Below are positions 59,919-64,000 of a DNA stretch of 64,000 nt, piece by piece; position 1 is the stretch's first letter; each line of letters begins with the position of its first letter. The notes beneath the pieces are model-generated. The model did no database searches, was not told where the DNA came from, and saw only the letters and a program-made list of their open reading frames with translations. A program made the translations under genes and the position numbers. Location: contig NC_064678.1 of NCBI RefSeq assembly GCF_023278565.1, forward strand, positions 1,736,001 through 1,800,000, read 5' to 3'. The DNA comes from Colletotrichum lupini (Eukaryota > Ascomycota > Sordariomycetes > Glomerellales > Glomerellaceae).

Positions 59919-62900
59919 CTAATTAGTAGTTAAATTCTACTATTATAGATCGGTAAGGTATCTCGTTACGTAAAAAAGACGACTTCTTAATACTATACGG
60001 GATAAGAGATTTATATTAATTAACCTTATAGAAATAAATAAAAAAGGGGGCGATTCTCGAATACCGTACGGAATTAAATAATCGTAGCCCTTTATTACTT
60101 ACGAGAGGTCGACGTTTACTACGTTAAACTACGTTAATTAATAAAACCGCTTAAATAACTAGCCTTTTACTATCGCCCCGAGTAGCTTTTTTATTAAACG
60201 ATTTTTCTATAGCCGGCCCGCGATTAAAAATTAACTAATTAAATTAATAAAAGTACGGTATAAAAAAGCACCGTGCGATTAAAAAAGGGGATCTCTAAAC
60301 GTAAATATTCTTACTTAGTAATAAAGGTAACCCTATAAGAGTTATTAAGCTAAAAGATCTATAATATATAGGAAAGTTTATTATTACGAGGACTTTATAA
60401 GTACAACCTTAAGCCCGCGATCTAAACGACCTCCTCATAGCTCCCTTAACTACCCCCTAGGTATTATTTAAAAATATAGTATAGGGGACGGTTTAACGAG
60501 GGAGGAGGGGATTTAGAGGTCCTAATAGTATCGAGCTAAGAGTATTATAGATCTTAGAGATTAACTTAAGAAGAAGGCGGCTACCCTAAAGTAGTCCTAT
60601 AACCTCTTACTAAAGTTATTATTAGCTTAAGAAAAGGCTAAAAAAAACGAGGATCTAAAGGGAAAAGAAAAGAATCTTCTAAAGGGCTACTAAAGGGCTT
60701 TTTTTTTTATACTAGCTCCCGGCGCAAGATTATTAGTTTTAAGAAATTAACTAAGGAAGCTATTTAGAGATTATAAAGAGTACGAGGCTTAGGAGGCTAG
60801 AAGTATACGGGATAGCGGAAATCGGTAACTAGTAAAGATCCCGAGACTAATTATTATATCTTCTTATAGTAATATAAACGTCTACTACTATTATTATTAA
60901 AAAGAATTACTAAAACCTACCCTTTTTTACTAAACGAAAAGGAGGATCTTAGTAAGTACGATAGCTAGCGATTTAAAAGGGTAGTAATAATTACTAAAAA
61001 TAGTAAAAACGAGAGTAATAGCGAGATAGCGAGAGGAAGCGAGAATCTCTTAGACCCTAATAAATTCGTTAGGTAATAAAAGTACGGATTTACTACGACC
61101 CGCGCGCGGATTAAATATATCCCTATTAAAATTAAATATATTAACGACCGCTAATATAGGTATAAACTAGAGTACGACCCTTAGTAAGTTAAAGTAAAAA
61201 AGAAGAGGACGAAACCCGATCTTAAATAGAATCCTAATCCCTTATAAGTAGGTAAATATTAACCCGGACTATTAGGGGACGTAAATATATAAAATCGCAG
61301 ATTAGCCTAACGGTAAGTAAATTAACGTAGTATTAATCTATTTAACTAAGGTTTATAAGAAAAAGGGGCTATAGGGGTAACCCCTATTTTATAAGATTAT
61401 AAACAACCTTAGCTACTAACTAGATAAATAGTTCGCGAGCGTAAGCCTAGGAATTATAAAAGTAGTTAATAAATTCTTTTACGGGCGAGGGGTATTATTA
61501 GCGTAATTATAATTACGAGAGCTATATAAAATACTAATAGCGATAATTATAAAAGAGGAATTCGTACTATAGAACTAGGCATAGGTCGATAGAGCGTATA
61601 ATCGCTTTAATAAATTTAGAAAAAGGGTAAACGACCCAGATTTCCTCCTTATAATTACTAATAAAAATCTATCGTTATAAAAAGATATACTAGGGTAAAA
61701 TATAGTACTAAAAGTATAATAATTAATAATTCTACTTATTTCGATTTATAACTTATTACCGCTACTAATACGAAATTCGGCGCCGATTAGCTAATAAGAA
61801 AGGAAGTAAACGACCCGAAGTTATTAATAATACGTAGCGACGCAGGGATCGCATATAAATACCGAAAATCTAGTAGCGAATACGAGGTAATTTATAAACC
61901 TTAAAAAGATCTTTTTAAAAAAGAAATTATACTTTAGAGGGAAATATAAGGTCTTATAAAAAACCCTAACGATATTTTACGATTACTACGAAAAAGTTAG
62001 AATTAGGGAATATTAGTATTATTCGGTAATTAATATCGTACTCGTAAGTAAAGCCTCTAATTACTATTACGAAGCGGTACGTAATCTCGATCGAAACGAC
62101 TTTCTTAGTATAATTAACGTAATCTAAAGCCGCTTTAAGACTTACGATAAGAACTTAGAGCTCCTATCTAAGTTACGAGCGATTTCTTTTATATCTATAG
62201 CTAGGATAATAGAGGGTAAATTACGAGTAAAGATCCTTAAAGAGCTTATTAATCGAATTAATAAGCTAGCGAAAACCTAGCTAAATAAGGGGATAAACGA
62301 GTAGAAAGTTAGATATTTTTATACCGTAATTTAGCGTATATTAGAGGTAAAAATCACCCTATACTAGGTACTTAAAAACTACGAGACGCTCTACTCGAGG
62401 CTAAGATCTAGCTTTAATATTAAAATAAGAATACCGTACTAAACCTATTTTTAAGCGTACGACGGCCCTTATTAATAATATTAAGTCGATCGAACGTATA
62501 ATAAAAAAGGAAAAGAGGCTAGATATAGTAATTATTAATAAAGAGGCCTAGATTTGTTAAATAGGTAGAGATTTAACTTACGGGTAGGGTAATAAAAAAG
62601 GTAATATTATATTTATAAAAAGGATAGATATTAGTTAAGTAACTACTCTAAGGAAGAGCGTACTAAATTATATAAATAGTATAAAAAGTTAAGGGTAGTA
62701 AATAGTAAAACTAGCCCTCGTTAGTTTAACTAATTCCTTATTATATATAAAAGAAGATCCGGGGGTACGGAACTTAGTAATAGTAGCTAAAGTAGTAACT
62801 TAAAGTATATACCCCCTATAAGAGATTCGGAAGATAAGGAAGATCTTACCCCTTATATTAACGAATTAGATTATAACGAAATTAATAATATTAACTACTC

Positions 62901-64000
62901 TTTTTTTACCCCGTTAGCCTCTAGAAGATATACGAGGCTAAACGAATAAAAAGTAGTAAAAGCTCTTAATAAGTAGGCTTTTATTTACGAATAGTAAGGG
63001 AAGGTCCCTTAGATAATAAATACGGAGGCGGCTAAAAGGGCGAATTTAATAGGGCCGAAGCTTATTATTTTAATAATTAAAGAGAAGACGCTATCTTTCT
63101 TAATATTTAAAAAAAAGGAATATAGTACTAAGTATATCTAGGGGTAGCTAGAGGGGTCCTTTTTATACTACCTAAATCCCTCGAATACTAAGCTCGTATA
63201 AGTATTTTATACGAGCAAAAGGTACGGCCTAGACGATTTTTATAAAATTATTTTAAATACTAGGGTATTATAATAGTTAACTAAAGGAAAAGGGTAATTC
63301 TAAGCGCTATAGAAGATTATATTAATAACGCTTAATATATCGACGGCGGGTATTACGAGGATTAGTTTCGGCCTAGGTAAGGAAATCGTCGCCCTAGGTA
63401 TAATAAAAGTAGAGATATACTTCGGAACGATAACTTTTTATATTTTGCCCATTAATACCCCATTTCTCTTATATCTAAAAGATATAGATCGACTAGGTAT
63501 TATATTTAATAATACGAGGAACAGAATCTCTAGCGGTAAGCACTTCGAAGTAGTTAAACGATAATAGGGGCATACGTTTATAAAGCTTATTAATAATATA
63601 AAGTCGATTAATTACTTAATAAAAAGTGAGCTTAGAAAACTATACTAGAGATTTAGGTACTCGTCGGTTACGAGGCTATATAACCTCTTAAAATAATTAG
63701 GTAATAATAATATTAAAATAGGGGCGCTAGAGTAGTTAATAAAAGTATATTACTAATACTAGATAAATGCGCAGAGCCTACGCAGATTTAAGTTTAAATT
63801 GCGTAATAAGCTTAACTTTAACTAGGAAATCGTTATTAATATCTTTTACTTAAATAGTCGGCTAATACTATATATAATCGACGTAGCTATATCCTTTTAA
63901 GTAGGGTAATTCCTCTAGGATCTATAAATAAAAATAGTATAGGTAGCCCTATAAAAAAGCTAGATTAATATATACTAAGGACCGCTAGATAGTATTAGAA
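59717..64000 (+). mobile_element. RIP-mutated Ty1/copia retrotransposon, copy 5 (runs off the window)
   Basis: Left LTR 59717-59918 (202 bp) preceded by GTAGG (59712-59716), the expected but unconfirmable target duplication. The interior follows the same family through gag, protease (about 63220-63290) and the start of integrase, and is cut by the window end. The leader is shortened near 60251 and again near 60755, where AATTAACTAAG joins GAAGCTATTT. No coding frame survives. Confidence 0.9.

Noticed and set aside
1..64000. CRISPR array or other prokaryotic defence locus
   Set aside because: Repeats are LTRs with target duplications and the genes are spliced, so the sequence is fungal nuclear DNA.

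Overview
The window is from a filamentous ascomycete (Pezizomycotina, most likely a Sordariomycete). The protein-coding genes have short 47-164 bp introns with GT...AG ends and CTRAC-type branch sites. They are embedded in AT-rich blocks of LTR retrotransposons mutated by repeat-induced point mutation (RIP): CpA and TpG are almost absent, TpA is in large excess and CpG is kept. The enzyme set (rhamnogalacturonan hydrolase, secreted subtilase, sulfatase, P450 with its reductase, dienelactone hydrolase) suits a plant- or litter-associated fungus. The species cannot be named from the sequence alone.

Layout, left to right. 1-557 is unique DNA without a gene. 558-7982 is a full-length, minus-strand, RIP-mutated Ty1/copia element (target duplication AACGC). 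8043-11561 and 11562-13216 form a gene island: a minus-strand NADPH-cytochrome P450 reductase and a plus-strand P450 that share one divergent promoter region carrying four CCGCGG sites. 13222-20191 is a second copia copy (ATTCC), starting 5 bp after the P450 stop codon. 20483-29408 is a second island: an ACS-family transporter and a type I sulfatase (both minus), a seven-exon GH28 rhamnogalacturonan hydrolase (plus) and a small four-TM protein (minus). 30064-36581 is a third copia copy (GTAAC), and 37240-37454 is a solo LTR of the same family (CCTGG).

From 37643 a single-frame host gene begins. It is cut by a fourth copia copy at 38423-52163 (CCTAG), which itself contains a nested Ty3/gypsy chromovirus at 38794-45120 with a C-terminal chromodomain. 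The host frame resumes at 52169 and runs to 53751, but it carries stop codons of CpA-to-TpA type and two frameshifts, so it is a pseudogene. 54256-59000 holds a secreted S8 subtilase, a dienelactone hydrolase and a hypothetical protein. A fifth copia copy starts at 59717 and runs off the window.

Insertion boundaries are firm: every complete element has matching target-site duplications, which give exact ends and the order of events. The copia copies are all one family with a 202-205 bp LTR (solo LTR 215 bp), running TGTCGG to CCAACA. They differ by nested deletions in the leader. RIP is heavy inside the elements but weak at the LTR edges that touch unique genes. Exon boundaries and products were worked out by reading and not by search. 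Functional assignments rest on recognised motifs and family resemblance.
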